From NCBI GenBank assembly GCA_027490995.1, contig JAIXWY010000013.1, positions 124,001 to 188,000 of the forward strand: a stretch of DNA of 64,000 nt. The letters run 5' to 3'. Source of the stretch: Opitutaceae bacterium (GTDB lineage: Bacteria; Verrucomicrobiota; Verrucomicrobiia; Opitutales; Opitutaceae). The position numbers and the translations under genes were made by a program. Below, piece by piece: positions 1 through 8,253 of this stretch (positions are counted from its first letter, which is position 1; every line of letters begins with the position of its first letter). The notes below the pieces were generated by a model that was given only the letters and a program-made list of their open reading frames with translations, searched no databases and had not been told where the DNA came from.

Positions 1-174
1 GGGCGCGCCGGGCGCGAGGTAGGCAATATCCCCTTGCGGCAGCCGTCGGGTCAGGCCCGCGATTGCCTCCGGGCTCGCTCCGCGTCCGTGCACCAGCACC
101 ACTGCCGCCCGGGCTTGCCGCGGGTCGGCACCGAGGGCGAGGAGCGCTGGGGTGTTGGAGTCGGACTGAGACAC
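1..174 (-). CDS. Alpha/beta hydrolase, MhqD/phospholipase-carboxylesterase type (C-terminus cut by window edge)
   Basis: Only the first 58 codons are present; the gene runs off the left edge. The frame reads AAVVLVHGRGASPEAI, the N-terminal beta strand and oxyanion-loop HGRG motif typical of the small phospholipase/carboxylesterase family that includes Bacillus MhqD. The catalytic Ser, Asp and His lie outside the window. The start is GTG at 172-174: the upstream dioxygenase ends with TAA at 187-189, which is in the same reading frame, so no earlier start is possible and only four codons separate that stop from the GTG. The family hydrolyses esters or thioesters. Pairing with an MhqO-like dioxygenase suggests a role with quinones or aromatics (inference). 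Confidence 0.75.
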   Translation of the reverse strand, partial: MSQSDSNTPALLALGADPRQARAAVVLVHGRGASPEAIAGLTRRLPQGDIAYLAPGAP

Positions 175-186
175 GCTGCGAGAGGT

Positions 187-1152
187 TTAGGGGTTCAAAA
201 TCAGCGGCGGCAGCGCGGCCATGATTCGATCGCGCTGCGTCTCAAACGGTGGAGGCAGGCGGAGGGTGGTCCCCAGCCGGGTGGGACATTCGTCGACCGC
301 GAAGCCAGGTCCGTCGGTCGCAATCTCCGCCAGTACTCCGCCGGGCTCGCGGAAGTAGATCGATCGGAAGTACTGGCGGTCCCGCAGCGGCGAGACGGCA
401 TGGCCGCACGACTGGAGTCGACCGCGGAGGCGCTCCTGGACGTCGCCGTCGGGAGCTCGCAGGGCGACGTGGTGCACGGTTCCAATGCCGACGGCGGCCG
501 CGGCGGTGTCTGCCCCGGCGACGACCACATCGACGAAGTTTCCGGGCCGGGCTGCGCCCGCGGCCCAGCGCGTTCGTCCCGGCTCCGCTGCAACGCGCGT
601 CATCCCCAACCCAGCTTTCAACATCACTTCCGTCGCCTCCGCCTTCCGAACGAGAAGTGGAGCGGTGTGCAGGCCGGTGATGGCTTGGCTCATCGGCACG
701 TCGGTCCCATTCCAGGGGCAGCGGTCATCGATGGATTCGGCGAGTTCGATCGGGATCCCATCTGGATCAGAAAAGCTCAGGAGCGGATCGCCCAGCCGCT
801 CTTCCCTCCGCGTGGCGACTCTGGCCGCCGCCAAACGGTCTTCCCAAAAGGTCCGCGCGCCGCGGGGAATGGAGAGCGTTAACGCCGCCGCGGCACCGGT
901 TCCAATGCGGCCTAGGGCGTCCGAATGGTGCTTGCCCCAGTAGAAAAAGGTCAGGAGCGTCCCGGGCGCGCCCGTCCCGTCACCGAAATACAGGTGGTAC
1001 GCGGTCGGGTCATCGAAGTTCACGGTTCGCTTCACGAGCCGGAGTCCCAGAAGGCCGGTGTAGAAGGCGACACTGCGGTCGGGGTCGCCCGCGATGGCCG
1101 TGACATGGTGGAGACCGGCCACGCACGGGAGGTCAGTGGAGGTCGAACTCAT
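187..1152 (-). CDS. Ring-cleaving dioxygenase-like VOC (glyoxalase-fold) protein, MhqO type
   Basis: A 321-residue protein with two VOC halves. The first begins GLHHVTAIAGDP near residue 13, the second contains TVHHVALR near 225 and a candidate metal-ligand Glu in LAEIATDG near 275. Length and layout match the MhqO/catechol-2,3-dioxygenase-like family implicated in Fe(II)-dependent cleavage of hydroquinones. The open frame extends upstream to 1329, but the conserved N-terminus starts at the ATG at 1152 (MSSTSTDLPC), and the extra residues overlap the next gene. The alpha/beta hydrolase follows after 12 bases, so the two form a likely operon. The substrate is not deducible. Confidence 0.85.
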   Translation of the reverse strand: MSSTSTDLPCVAGLHHVTAIAGDPDRSVAFYTGLLGLRLVKRTVNFDDPTAYHLYFGDGTGAPGTLLTFFYWGKHHSDALGRIGTGAAAALTLSIPRGARTFWEDRLAAARVATRREERLGDPLLSFSDPDGIPIELAESIDDRCPWNGTDVPMSQAITGLHTAPLLVRKAEATEVMLKAGLGMTRVAAEPGRTRWAAGAARPGNFVDVVVAGADTAAAAVGIGTVHHVALRAPDGDVQERLRGRLQSCGHAVSPLRDRQYFRSIYFREPGGVLAEIATDGPGFAVDECPTRLGTTLRLPPPFETQRDRIMAALPPLILNP

Positions 1153-1165
1153 GGTCGCTTGGTAT

Positions 1166-2740
1166 TCACTTTGTATCGTCGCGCAATTCTGATTTGAAGA
1201 CGCTGATCCGCTCAGCCAGCTGCGCATCATACAGCGAGCGGGGCTCGAGGCCGGAGCGGTTGGCTCCCTCGATAAAGCCGGGCGCGCCTGGATACGGGCC
1301 TTTGCCGAGAATCTGTCCGCGGCAGCCAATCGCGTAGTTCTGCGCGGTCGGCGGCGCTTGCACCACGAGCCGGCCTTGGGGAGTCACGTCGCACGCCCAG
1401 GCCACCGAATGCGCCGCTGCCCAGCCGTGGGAAGTTCCGTAGTCACCGCGATTATACAGGCGAAGCACATCTGGATCCTGCGGGCTCTCTGCCCGGACAT
1501 TGTCAAAGAGCAGCCCCATCGACCAGCGGCGGTGCCCTTCGGAGGAGGTGGTCGAGTGCGCCGTGACCGAGTCGACGACCACGATCCCTGAGTCGAGCGA
1601 TCCGCCGTTGCTGATAAAGGCATGCCGCCCGGCCGACGCGTAGCACTCGCGGAAGAGAATGAGCTGCGAGTGGTACGTGGCGAAGTGGTAGTGGTACCCG
1701 CCTGTGACTGGTCCGCGTGGATCGGTCGCCCGAGTACGCGCGACGGTGCACCGGGTTGATCCCTCGAGCTGGATTCCCGCGTGCCAGAATCCGCGGAGGG
1801 TGCAGTCCGTCATCCAGCCGTTTTCCACGCCGGCGAAGATGATCGCGTCTTTGAGGTGCTGCTCGGAGAAAGCGCCGGCAATCGCGGATTCGGCGCGGAG
1901 CGATTCGACGCCGACTTCGCGGACAAGGTGGCTGTCCTCGTAGGCATACACGGCCACCGGCGAGACGCTCCGGTCGAGGGTGTCGAACACCGGCGCGTCC
2001 AGCGTGAGGCGCGGGCCTTCGATCGCCGCGATGTAGCGATGGAAGCGGACGTCGACCTCGCCGGGCCGCCACGCCCGCTCCTTCACCATGCCACCGCCGC
2101 CGAGGCGTGCGATCCACGCCGCTGTCGAGGGGTGGTGTACGATCACGGCCTGCCCGACGTGGAAGCGCCCCGGCTCCGCCACGGCGAAGGAGCGCTCGCC
2201 GACGGCGACGCGTGGCGTGGCCACCGCCACGCGTGATTGAGGTCTTTCCGAGCGGAAGGAATCGTTGCGCCGACCCGCCTTCACCAGCGGTTCGGGCGTA
2301 CGGCGCTGCCTAACTAGGAGGGTGTCGCGCCGCGGATCCTCGCCGTCGCCGGAGCCGCGAAGGACCACGCCGGATGTGGTCAGGCGGATCGTGCCATCGA
2401 CCTGCCAGCGACCGGGCGAGAGGAGGAGCGCTCCACGATGCCCTGTCGGTGAGGAGGGGAGCGCAGCGAGGTCGTCCAACGCACGCTGGATGCGTGCCGT
2501 CTGATCTCCGTCGGCATGGGCCAGCGTCGCTTTCGTCGGTACGGTGGGTAGTGCGATCCCGCCGCCGCGATATCCGGCGTGGCTAAAGTCTGGAATGCGG
2601 TTTCCGGCCGCGTCTGCCGGGTACTGAAGGCGACCGTCGGACCCGCGCACAACGCGCGTACTCTGCCAAGCGTGCGCCGGAACCGTCGCTAGTGACAGCG
2701 CGGTGAAGATCGCGAAAAGAATGCGTGTGCGCGCTCGCAT
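1166..2740 (-). CDS. Secreted right-handed beta-helix protein (pectate-lyase-superfamily fold)
   Basis: This 524-residue protein has a clear signal peptide at the chosen ATG (MRARTRILFAIFTALSLATVPAHA); the frame is open further upstream but that part is not protein-like. After an N-terminal segment with PDFSHAGYRGGGIALP and a DGDQTARIQRALDDLA motif typical of Pectate_lyase_3-like N-termini, it shows repeated short strand-turn units with many Gly, Asn, Ser and Thr residues between about 200 and 460, as in parallel beta-helix carbohydrate-binding or lyase proteins. No catalytic triad of a known lyase could be pinned down. It is divergent from the alkaline phosphatase, with 94 bases between starts that must hold both promoters. 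Confidence 0.7.
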   Translation of the reverse strand: MRARTRILFAIFTALSLATVPAHAWQSTRVVRGSDGRLQYPADAAGNRIPDFSHAGYRGGGIALPTVPTKATLAHADGDQTARIQRALDDLAALPSSPTGHRGALLLSPGRWQVDGTIRLTTSGVVLRGSGDGEDPRRDTLLVRQRRTPEPLVKAGRRNDSFRSERPQSRVAVATPRVAVGERSFAVAEPGRFHVGQAVIVHHPSTAAWIARLGGGGMVKERAWRPGEVDVRFHRYIAAIEGPRLTLDAPVFDTLDRSVSPVAVYAYEDSHLVREVGVESLRAESAIAGAFSEQHLKDAIIFAGVENGWMTDCTLRGFWHAGIQLEGSTRCTVARTRATDPRGPVTGGYHYHFATYHSQLILFRECYASAGRHAFISNGGSLDSGIVVVDSVTAHSTTSSEGHRRWSMGLLFDNVRAESPQDPDVLRLYNRGDYGTSHGWAAAHSVAWACDVTPQGRLVVQAPPTAQNYAIGCRGQILGKGPYPGAPGFIEGANRSGLEPRSLYDAQLAERISVFKSELRDDTK

Positions 2741-2834
2741 GGGTCGGGGTCGTACGGGTGAAAACAGGTCGGATGAACGTCCGGGAGCGTGGATGAGGGT
2801 TGCCGAGGGGAGGGTGTGGTTTACTTTGGGACTC

Positions 2835-4277
2835 ATGTCGCCCACGTCGAGACGCGCGTTTCTGCGAAATGCTGTTTCTGGAGCTGCCCTCGCGGCTTTG
2901 CCTGCCTCCTTGCCGGCGGCGGGCGCTTCGTCCGCGGAGTCCTCCTCGCGAGCTTCGCGCGGCGGCGCGCGCAACCTCATCTTCCTCGTGAGCGATGGGA
3001 TGAGCCTCGGGACACTCTCTATGGCGCAGCAGTTTCGGCAGCGCCGCGAAGGCCGGGGTACCGAGTGGATCGGTCTTTATGGGCGCGAGGGCGTGCACCG
3101 TGCGCTCGTCGACACCGCCTCCGCATCGAGCATGGTCACCGACTCCGCTGCTGCGTCCTCCGCGTGGGGTGGTGGCCTGCGCGTAGCCAACGGTGCCATC
3201 AATGTCGGGCCGCGCGGGGAACAGCCGCAGCCTCTCCTTGATGCCGCGCGGGCATCCGGGCGCGCGACGGGATTGGTATCGACCGCGACGATCACGCACG
3301 CGACGCCCGCCGGCTTCGCCGTGAACGCAACGGGTCGCAACGAAGAGGAAGCGATCGCGGAGCTCTACCTTCGCTCCCAAGTCGACCTATTCCTCGGAGG
3401 TGGTGCTCGCTTCTTCGATCCGGCGCGCCGCGCCGATGGCCGGGACCTCTTTGCTGCGTTCGCTCTGGCTGGCTACGCCGTTGCGCGCGACCGCGCCGCG
3501 CTCACCCGTCTGCCGCAGAGCGGGCGGGTACTGGGGACCTTTGGTTCCGGACATCTACCGTTTTCACTCGACCGGGCAGCGTCACCAGAAATCGCCGCGC
3601 ACGTCCCCACGTTGGCGGAAATGACCGAGTTTGCTCTCGCTCGTCTAAACGCTGCCGGTGGCGATCGCGGCTTCGTGCTCCAAGTCGAGGGGGCGCGCGT
3701 CGACCACGCGGCGCACGCAAATGATTTCGGCGGCTTGGTGCATGACCAACTGGCCTTCGATGATGCCTTGGCCGTCGCGCTGCGCTTCGCGTCGACTCGC
3801 GACGACACGCTCATCGTCGTCACCACCGATCATGGAAACTCCAATCCCGGTCTCAATGGCACGGGGGGCGGCTATCGCGACACGGATGCCGCGTTTGAAC
3901 GCTCGTTCACGCTGCGGCAGACCAATGACTGGATCATTGATGGACTCTCGGCGGAAAGCGATCCGACCGCGGTGCGTGATCGGATCGTTCTCGGTACGGG
4001 TCTGAATATCTCCAAGTCCGAGGCCGCTCTCGTGCACCGCGCGCTGCGCAAGGAGTACGTCGACGCCTACCGCGCTCGGTCGAGTGCCGTGGTGATCCTC
4101 GGTCAGGTTCTCGCCAATCATCTCGCAGTGGGGTGGACCGGGATCTCCCACACGTCTGACCTCGCCGAGTTGGTTGCCCTCGGTCCAGGTAGCGCGTCGT
4201 TCTCCGGCTTGTTATTGAACCTTCAGATTCATCCGTTGCTGCGACAGGCGCTGGGCTTGCCGCCGGCCCCGGTTTGA
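2835..4277 (+). CDS. Alkaline phosphatase (PhoA superfamily), Tat-type signal
   Basis: The protein is 480 residues. The N-terminus TSRRAFLRNAVSG looks like a twin-arginine (Tat) signal, so a folded metalloenzyme exported to the periplasm is likely. Active-site motifs of the family are present in order: FLVSDGMSLGT (metal Asp near 54), VTDSAAASSAWG (nucleophile Ser104), VEGARVDHAAHAND, VVTTDHGN and ISHTSD. It should release inorganic phosphate from phosphomonoesters. The start at 2835 was chosen because the Tat motif begins directly there; upstream residues in the open frame are low-complexity Arg-rich. A second, unrelated phosphatase of the PhoD type follows 22 bases downstream. Confidence 0.88.
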   Translation: MSPTSRRAFLRNAVSGAALAALPASLPAAGASSAESSSRASRGGARNLIFLVSDGMSLGTLSMAQQFRQRREGRGTEWIGLYGREGVHRALVDTASASSMVTDSAAASSAWGGGLRVANGAINVGPRGEQPQPLLDAARASGRATGLVSTATITHATPAGFAVNATGRNEEEAIAELYLRSQVDLFLGGGARFFDPARRADGRDLFAAFALAGYAVARDRAALTRLPQSGRVLGTFGSGHLPFSLDRAASPEIAAHVPTLAEMTEFALARLNAAGGDRGFVLQVEGARVDHAAHANDFGGLVHDQLAFDDALAVALRFASTRDDTLIVVTTDHGNSNPGLNGTGGGYRDTDAAFERSFTLRQTNDWIIDGLSAESDPTAVRDRIVLGTGLNISKSEAALVHRALRKEYVDAYRARSSAVVILGQVLANHLAVGWTGISHTSDLAELVALGPGSASFSGLLLNLQIHPLLRQALGLPPAPV

Positions 4278-4299
4278 GGGTCGGCATCTTCCGTGGTGA

Positions 4300-5595
4300 A
4301 TGGAAAACCGAGTTGCCCTCTGCCGCCGCCAGGTGTGTGGTGAGGAGATGATAGGCGTGTTCTTCTCGTTGCTAACCGGCACGTTGCGGCTGAGCGGTGC
4401 GATCATGGCGCTGTTGTTGATCACGACGGGCTCGACCCTGCGGGCTTTCGATCTGGCGGCTCAGCCGGACAAGGTCATCCAGCGCGTCGCCTTCGGATCG
4501 TGCAACAACTCAACCCAGCCCGCGCCCGTGTGGGACGCAGTTGCCAAGGTCGATCCGCAGGTGTGGCTGTGGTTGGGTGACACCGTGTACGCCGATGATC
4601 CTCGTCCGACGGGCGATACGCTCGCCGAGCGAACACGCGTCGTGCTCGACCGGCTCCCGGGGCTGTACGCACGCCAGCGCGCACTACCGGCCTACCAGAG
4701 CCTGATGAACCGCGCTCTCATCATGGGTACGTGGGACGACCATGATTACGGCCTGAATGACATGGGGGCCGATTTTCCGGGTCGCGTCGAGGCTCAGCAG
4801 CACTTCTTCGATTTTTACGGTGAGCCGAAGGAGAGTCCACGCCGCACGCGCCCCGGAGTCTACAGCTCGATCGTCCTGGGCCCTCCCGGTAAGCGACTTC
4901 AAGTCGTGATCCTCGACACGCGGTCATTTCGCTCGCCGCTTGAGAATGGAAATTTCCCGCGGGAGCAGCGGGTGGAGGGACGCCCTGGTCCGTATCGACC
5001 GAGTAGCGATGAAACCACCACGTTGCTTGGACCCGATCAGTGGGCGTGGCTTGAGCGTACGCTGCAGCAGCCTGCCGAGGTGCGGATTATTGCGTCTTCA
5101 ATCCAAGTCATTGCTGATGATCATCGCTTTGAGAAGTGGGGCAATTTTCCCCACGAGCGGCGTCGGTTGCTGCGCTTGATCCACGATCAACGCATTGGCG
5201 GCGTCATTCTGGTCTCCGGTGATCGTCACACTGGCGAATTGAGCTGCCTCGATCCGCTGCGCGAGCCGGAGGGTGATGCCATTGATCCAGGTTACCCGCT
5301 ATTTGATCTCACGTCCTCGGCTTTGAATCGCTCTGCGCCGATCGTCGCAAACCCGCCGGCGGCAAATGCTGGGCGTCGTCCGGTGGTCTTCAGCCACGAG
5401 ATCAATCGCCATCGGATCGGCTCGCGATTCGGCTACAACCACTTCGGGCTAATCGAGATCGACTGGAGCGCCACCGGCGGGGGTGAGGTCACGCTTTCGC
5501 TGCGCGCCGAAACCGGGGACGAGGTGCTACGGCAGCGCGTGGCCGTCGCTGCTCTCCAGCCGGATTCTGGCGCGCGTCCCGGGGGCGGGAACTAA
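4300..5595 (+). CDS. PhoD-like alkaline phosphatase/phosphodiesterase
   Basis: Up to 431 residues. Family motifs are easy to see: RVAFGSCNNS, LGDTVYADD, TWDDHDYGLND and VSGDRHTGEL, which supply the metallophosphatase-fold ligands of PhoD-like enzymes. A hydrophobic export segment lies at about residues 17-50. The start is uncertain: ATG 4300, ATG 4348 and GTG 4357 are all possible, and the only good Shine-Dalgarno (GAGGAG at 4342-4347) fits GTG 4357 best by spacing. It lies 22 bases after the other phosphatase and converges on the epimerase gene, so the two phosphatases are likely one phosphate-scavenging unit (inference). Confidence 0.85.
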   Translation: MENRVALCRRQVCGEEMIGVFFSLLTGTLRLSGAIMALLLITTGSTLRAFDLAAQPDKVIQRVAFGSCNNSTQPAPVWDAVAKVDPQVWLWLGDTVYADDPRPTGDTLAERTRVVLDRLPGLYARQRALPAYQSLMNRALIMGTWDDHDYGLNDMGADFPGRVEAQQHFFDFYGEPKESPRRTRPGVYSSIVLGPPGKRLQVVILDTRSFRSPLENGNFPREQRVEGRPGPYRPSSDETTTLLGPDQWAWLERTLQQPAEVRIIASSIQVIADDHRFEKWGNFPHERRRLLRLIHDQRIGGVILVSGDRHTGELSCLDPLREPEGDAIDPGYPLFDLTSSALNRSAPIVANPPAANAGRRPVVFSHEINRHRIGSRFGYNHFGLIEIDWSATGGGEVTLSLRAETGDEVLRQRVAVAALQPDSGARPGGGN

Positions 5596-5627
5596 GACGC
5601 CCATCCGATCAGGCGCCTCGGGGAGGG

Positions 5628-6569
5628 CTACCGAGGTGTCGTTGGAGCGCTGCGGTCGCTCGCGCGTGCCGCCGCCACCAACTCTGAGAGCGCCGCGTCC
5701 AGTGAGGTGGTGGGACGAAATCCGGCCGCCAGCAGCCGTGTGACATCGGCCCGCGAGTGGCGTACGTCGCCGGCGCGCGTGGGTGCATGCTGGATCGTTG
5801 AGCGCGAGCCGGTCGCACGGATGATGCGCCGCGCGAGTTCAAGGATCGTGATCTCTTCGCCGTAACCGACGTTGTACACGCCGGCCACGCTGGGCGTTGT
5901 CGCCGCGAAGAGATTCGCGGCCACCACGTCGTGCACGGAGACAAAGTCACGGGTCTGGCCGCCGTCGCCAAAGATCGTGATCGGCTCGTTCGCTAGCGCC
6001 TGCCGCAGGAAGATCGGTACAGCCGCTGCGTACGCGCTATTCGGGTCCTGACGCGGTCCGAAGACGTTGAAATAGCGCAGGCTCACGGTCTCCAGCCCCG
6101 TCGTCTCCGTCCAGAGTCGGCAGTAGTACTCGCCGTCCAGCTTTGTGATCGCATACGGGCTGCGCGGATCCGGGGTGAGGTCCTCGCGTTTCGGCGACTC
6201 GAGGCGCGCGCCGTAGACCGCGGCCGAACTACTGAAGCATACGCGCCGCACCTTTGCCTCCGCGGCAGCGGCCAGGAGATTGAGGAGGCCGGTCACGTTG
6301 CATTCGACGCATGCCTGCGGTCGTTGCATCGATTCGGGCACGCTCACCATTGCGGCGAGGTGGAAAACGACCTCCACGTTACGCACCGCGCGCGCGACGA
6401 CGGCGCGATCCGTGATCGAACCTTCGATCAGTTCGACGCTTAGTCCGGCGAGGTTTTCTCGGCGTCCGGTGCTGAGATCATCGAGGACGCGGACTGCGTG
6501 CTCGCCCTGCAGGCGGGCGGCGAGGTGACTGCCGATGAAACCGGCGCCTCCGGTGATGAGAACGTTCAT
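5628..6569 (-). CDS. NAD-dependent epimerase/dehydratase, UDP-hexose 4-epimerase type (extended SDR)
   Basis: A 313-residue extended short-chain dehydrogenase. GGAGFIGSH at residues 7-15 binds NAD, SSSAAVYG supplies the catalytic Ser region, and YAITK the Tyr-Lys pair. RYFNVFGPRQDP and the late GDGGQTRDFVSVHDV are typical of UDP-glucose or UDP-GlcNAc 4-epimerases such as GalE/WbpP-like enzymes. Its ATG overlaps the TGA of the upstream kinase gene (ATGA), so the two are translationally coupled. With a sugar 1-kinase beside it, the pair would phosphorylate a hexosamine or hexose and interconvert the nucleotide sugar. Exact substrate is not set by the sequence. Confidence 0.88.
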   Translation of the reverse strand: MNVLITGGAGFIGSHLAARLQGEHAVRVLDDLSTGRRENLAGLSVELIEGSITDRAVVARAVRNVEVVFHLAAMVSVPESMQRPQACVECNVTGLLNLLAAAAEAKVRRVCFSSSAAVYGARLESPKREDLTPDPRSPYAITKLDGEYYCRLWTETTGLETVSLRYFNVFGPRQDPNSAYAAAVPIFLRQALANEPITIFGDGGQTRDFVSVHDVVAANLFAATTPSVAGVYNVGYGEEITILELARRIIRATGSRSTIQHAPTRAGDVRHSRADVTRLLAAGFRPTTSLDAALSELVAAARASDRSAPTTPR

Positions 6570-7708
6570 GGTTGGGCGGCAAGGCGGTCGACCGTGCGCT
6601 GAAACGAATCCTGCTGGAGCTCAAGGCTGCGCACGAGCGCGAATTGGTTCCGCGCACGGTCGAGATTGTGCCCAGGGCGCTTAGTCTTGAAGTACACGTC
6701 GCCCTCAATGAAGTCCGTTAGGAAGCGTAGACCGATTTCGAAGGTGATGAGGCGGCCAGCAAAGGCGAGCTCCGCGATCTCGGCGCGGCGCAGGAAGGAG
6801 CGTGCGGTCGCAAGGTAGCCTTCGGTGAGTGCCGTGAAGATCTCTGGGCGAGCGACGACCTGCGCGAGGTTCGTCGCGTCCTCTGCCGCCGCGTTGGTGG
6901 CCGAGCGCACCAGGTCACCGAAGTCGTACAGCGCGAGTCCGGGCATCACCGTGTCGAGATCGATCACGCAGACTGCGCGACCAGTCGCATCGTCGAGCAT
7001 CACGTTGTTGAGCTTGGTGTCATTGTGGGTGGTGCGTTCCGGGAGGTCGCCGCGGGCGTGTAAATCGAGCAGGCGGTCGACCATCGCTTCGCGTGCGTTC
7101 GCGAACGCGATCTCGTCCCGGACGAGGGCGACGCGTCCAGCGGGATCGCGGCGCACGAGTTCGAGAAAGGTCTCGAAGCGGCGGCGGGTGTGATGGAACG
7201 CGGGGATGGTCTCGTGGAGCCGGGGTGCGGGGAGGTCCGCAAGAAGGCCTTGAAAGCGGCCGAACGCGGCCGCTGCCTCGCGAGCCTGCTCCGGGCGTTC
7301 GAGGAGGTCGTAGGAGCGCGCGCCCTCGATGAAGTCGTAGCAGCGCCAAGCTGCGCCGGTGTCGTCGTGCGTGAATGCGGCACCGTCCCGGTCGGGGATC
7401 AGGGTGAGCACGCGCTCGGTGGCCTGAGCCGAGAGGCGGGAGCGGGCATGCCGCGTGACGCGCGCAATGTTATCCATCAGCGCGGGAACATCTCGGAAGA
7501 TGCGACTATTGATCCGCTGCAGGAGGTAGCGCCTGGGGTTTCCTTGCGCGTTCCGGCAAGTGACGGCGAAGGTGTCATTGATGTGCCCCGATCCGTGGGG
7601 GACCGCGTGCATCGCCGGAGCGTCGCTTTCGAAGCGAGCAAAAACGCGGAGCGCCTGCGCTGCACGTTCGTCGGGCGCCTGGCCGGCCGGCGGGGAGAGA
7701 GACTGCAT
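6566..7708 (-). CDS. Sugar kinase of the aminoglycoside-phosphotransferase fold (N-acetylhexosamine 1-kinase-like)
   Basis: The protein is 380 residues. The catalytic loop THNDTKLNNVM (HxD-type with downstream Asn) and the metal-binding VIDLDTVMPGLALYDFGD motif mark an APH/choline-kinase fold enzyme. The N-terminal GSGHINDTF and LLQRIN segments match the nucleotide-binding region of NahK, the N-acetylhexosamine 1-kinase of the Bifidobacterium lacto-N-biose pathway. That kinase acts next to a UDP-hexose 4-epimerase, as found here directly downstream with an overlapping start. A GlcNAc/GalNAc 1-kinase role is therefore a reasonable inference; other sugars are possible. Confidence 0.8.
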   Translation of the reverse strand: MQSLSPPAGQAPDERAAQALRVFARFESDAPAMHAVPHGSGHINDTFAVTCRNAQGNPRRYLLQRINSRIFRDVPALMDNIARVTRHARSRLSAQATERVLTLIPDRDGAAFTHDDTGAAWRCYDFIEGARSYDLLERPEQAREAAAAFGRFQGLLADLPAPRLHETIPAFHHTRRRFETFLELVRRDPAGRVALVRDEIAFANAREAMVDRLLDLHARGDLPERTTHNDTKLNNVMLDDATGRAVCVIDLDTVMPGLALYDFGDLVRSATNAAAEDATNLAQVVARPEIFTALTEGYLATARSFLRRAEIAELAFAGRLITFEIGLRFLTDFIEGDVYFKTKRPGHNLDRARNQFALVRSLELQQDSFQRTVDRLAAQP

Positions 7709-8253
7709 GGGGAAGTAGTGAGCAAATCAGGGTGCCGAGGTGGAGCAATCCCGGAGACAGGCGAGCGGGGCGGCGTCCGCTCTACCGCGGCTGCGGCTGC
7801 GAGAATTCGTCGGTTGGGGTGCGGCTGATCGATGGCGAGGCCTGAGTCAAGGGGCGCGGGACGAGCTGGTCTTCGCGCAAATGCACCGGAGCAAGAGAGT
7901 CAGAGCGCAAGAGCTTTGGGCTCTCCGTGAACCGAGGCTGAAGCGAACCGGGGGGAGTCAGGTGGCTCGCCGAGACCTGATTTTCCGACGAGACTCCAGA
8001 GTGCGTTGCGCCGATCGACGTTGATGACGTGTCTTCGGCGCGCACCGGCCGCTGCAATGCCGGGAATTGAACGTCGCCCTCGTTGCCGGGTTTTTCACCG
8101 GAGGGGACTAGAGGTTTGACGGTCGTCGGGCGCCCGGGGATTCTACTGGTCGGCGAGGGCGGCCGGTGTTCCTCGCATGAGATTGCGCCTCGCTTGGATT
8201 TGTTTCGTCGTTCGCTTTCGTCCGGTTCGTTTCACCCCTCACGCTTACCCCGC
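7709..8253. other. Intergenic region without a recognisable gene
   Basis: These 545 bases separate the divergent kinase and peptidase genes and must hold both promoters. Two short open frames (plus strand 7740-8024, minus strand 7782-8057) have Arg- or Ser/Pro-rich translations with no recognisable motif. I see no tRNA, hairpin with T-run or repeat. Confidence 0.5.

Noticed and set aside
7740-8057. Two short opposing open frames between the kinase and the M28 gene
   Set aside because: Both translations lack hydrophobic core patterns or motifs; probably intergenic.
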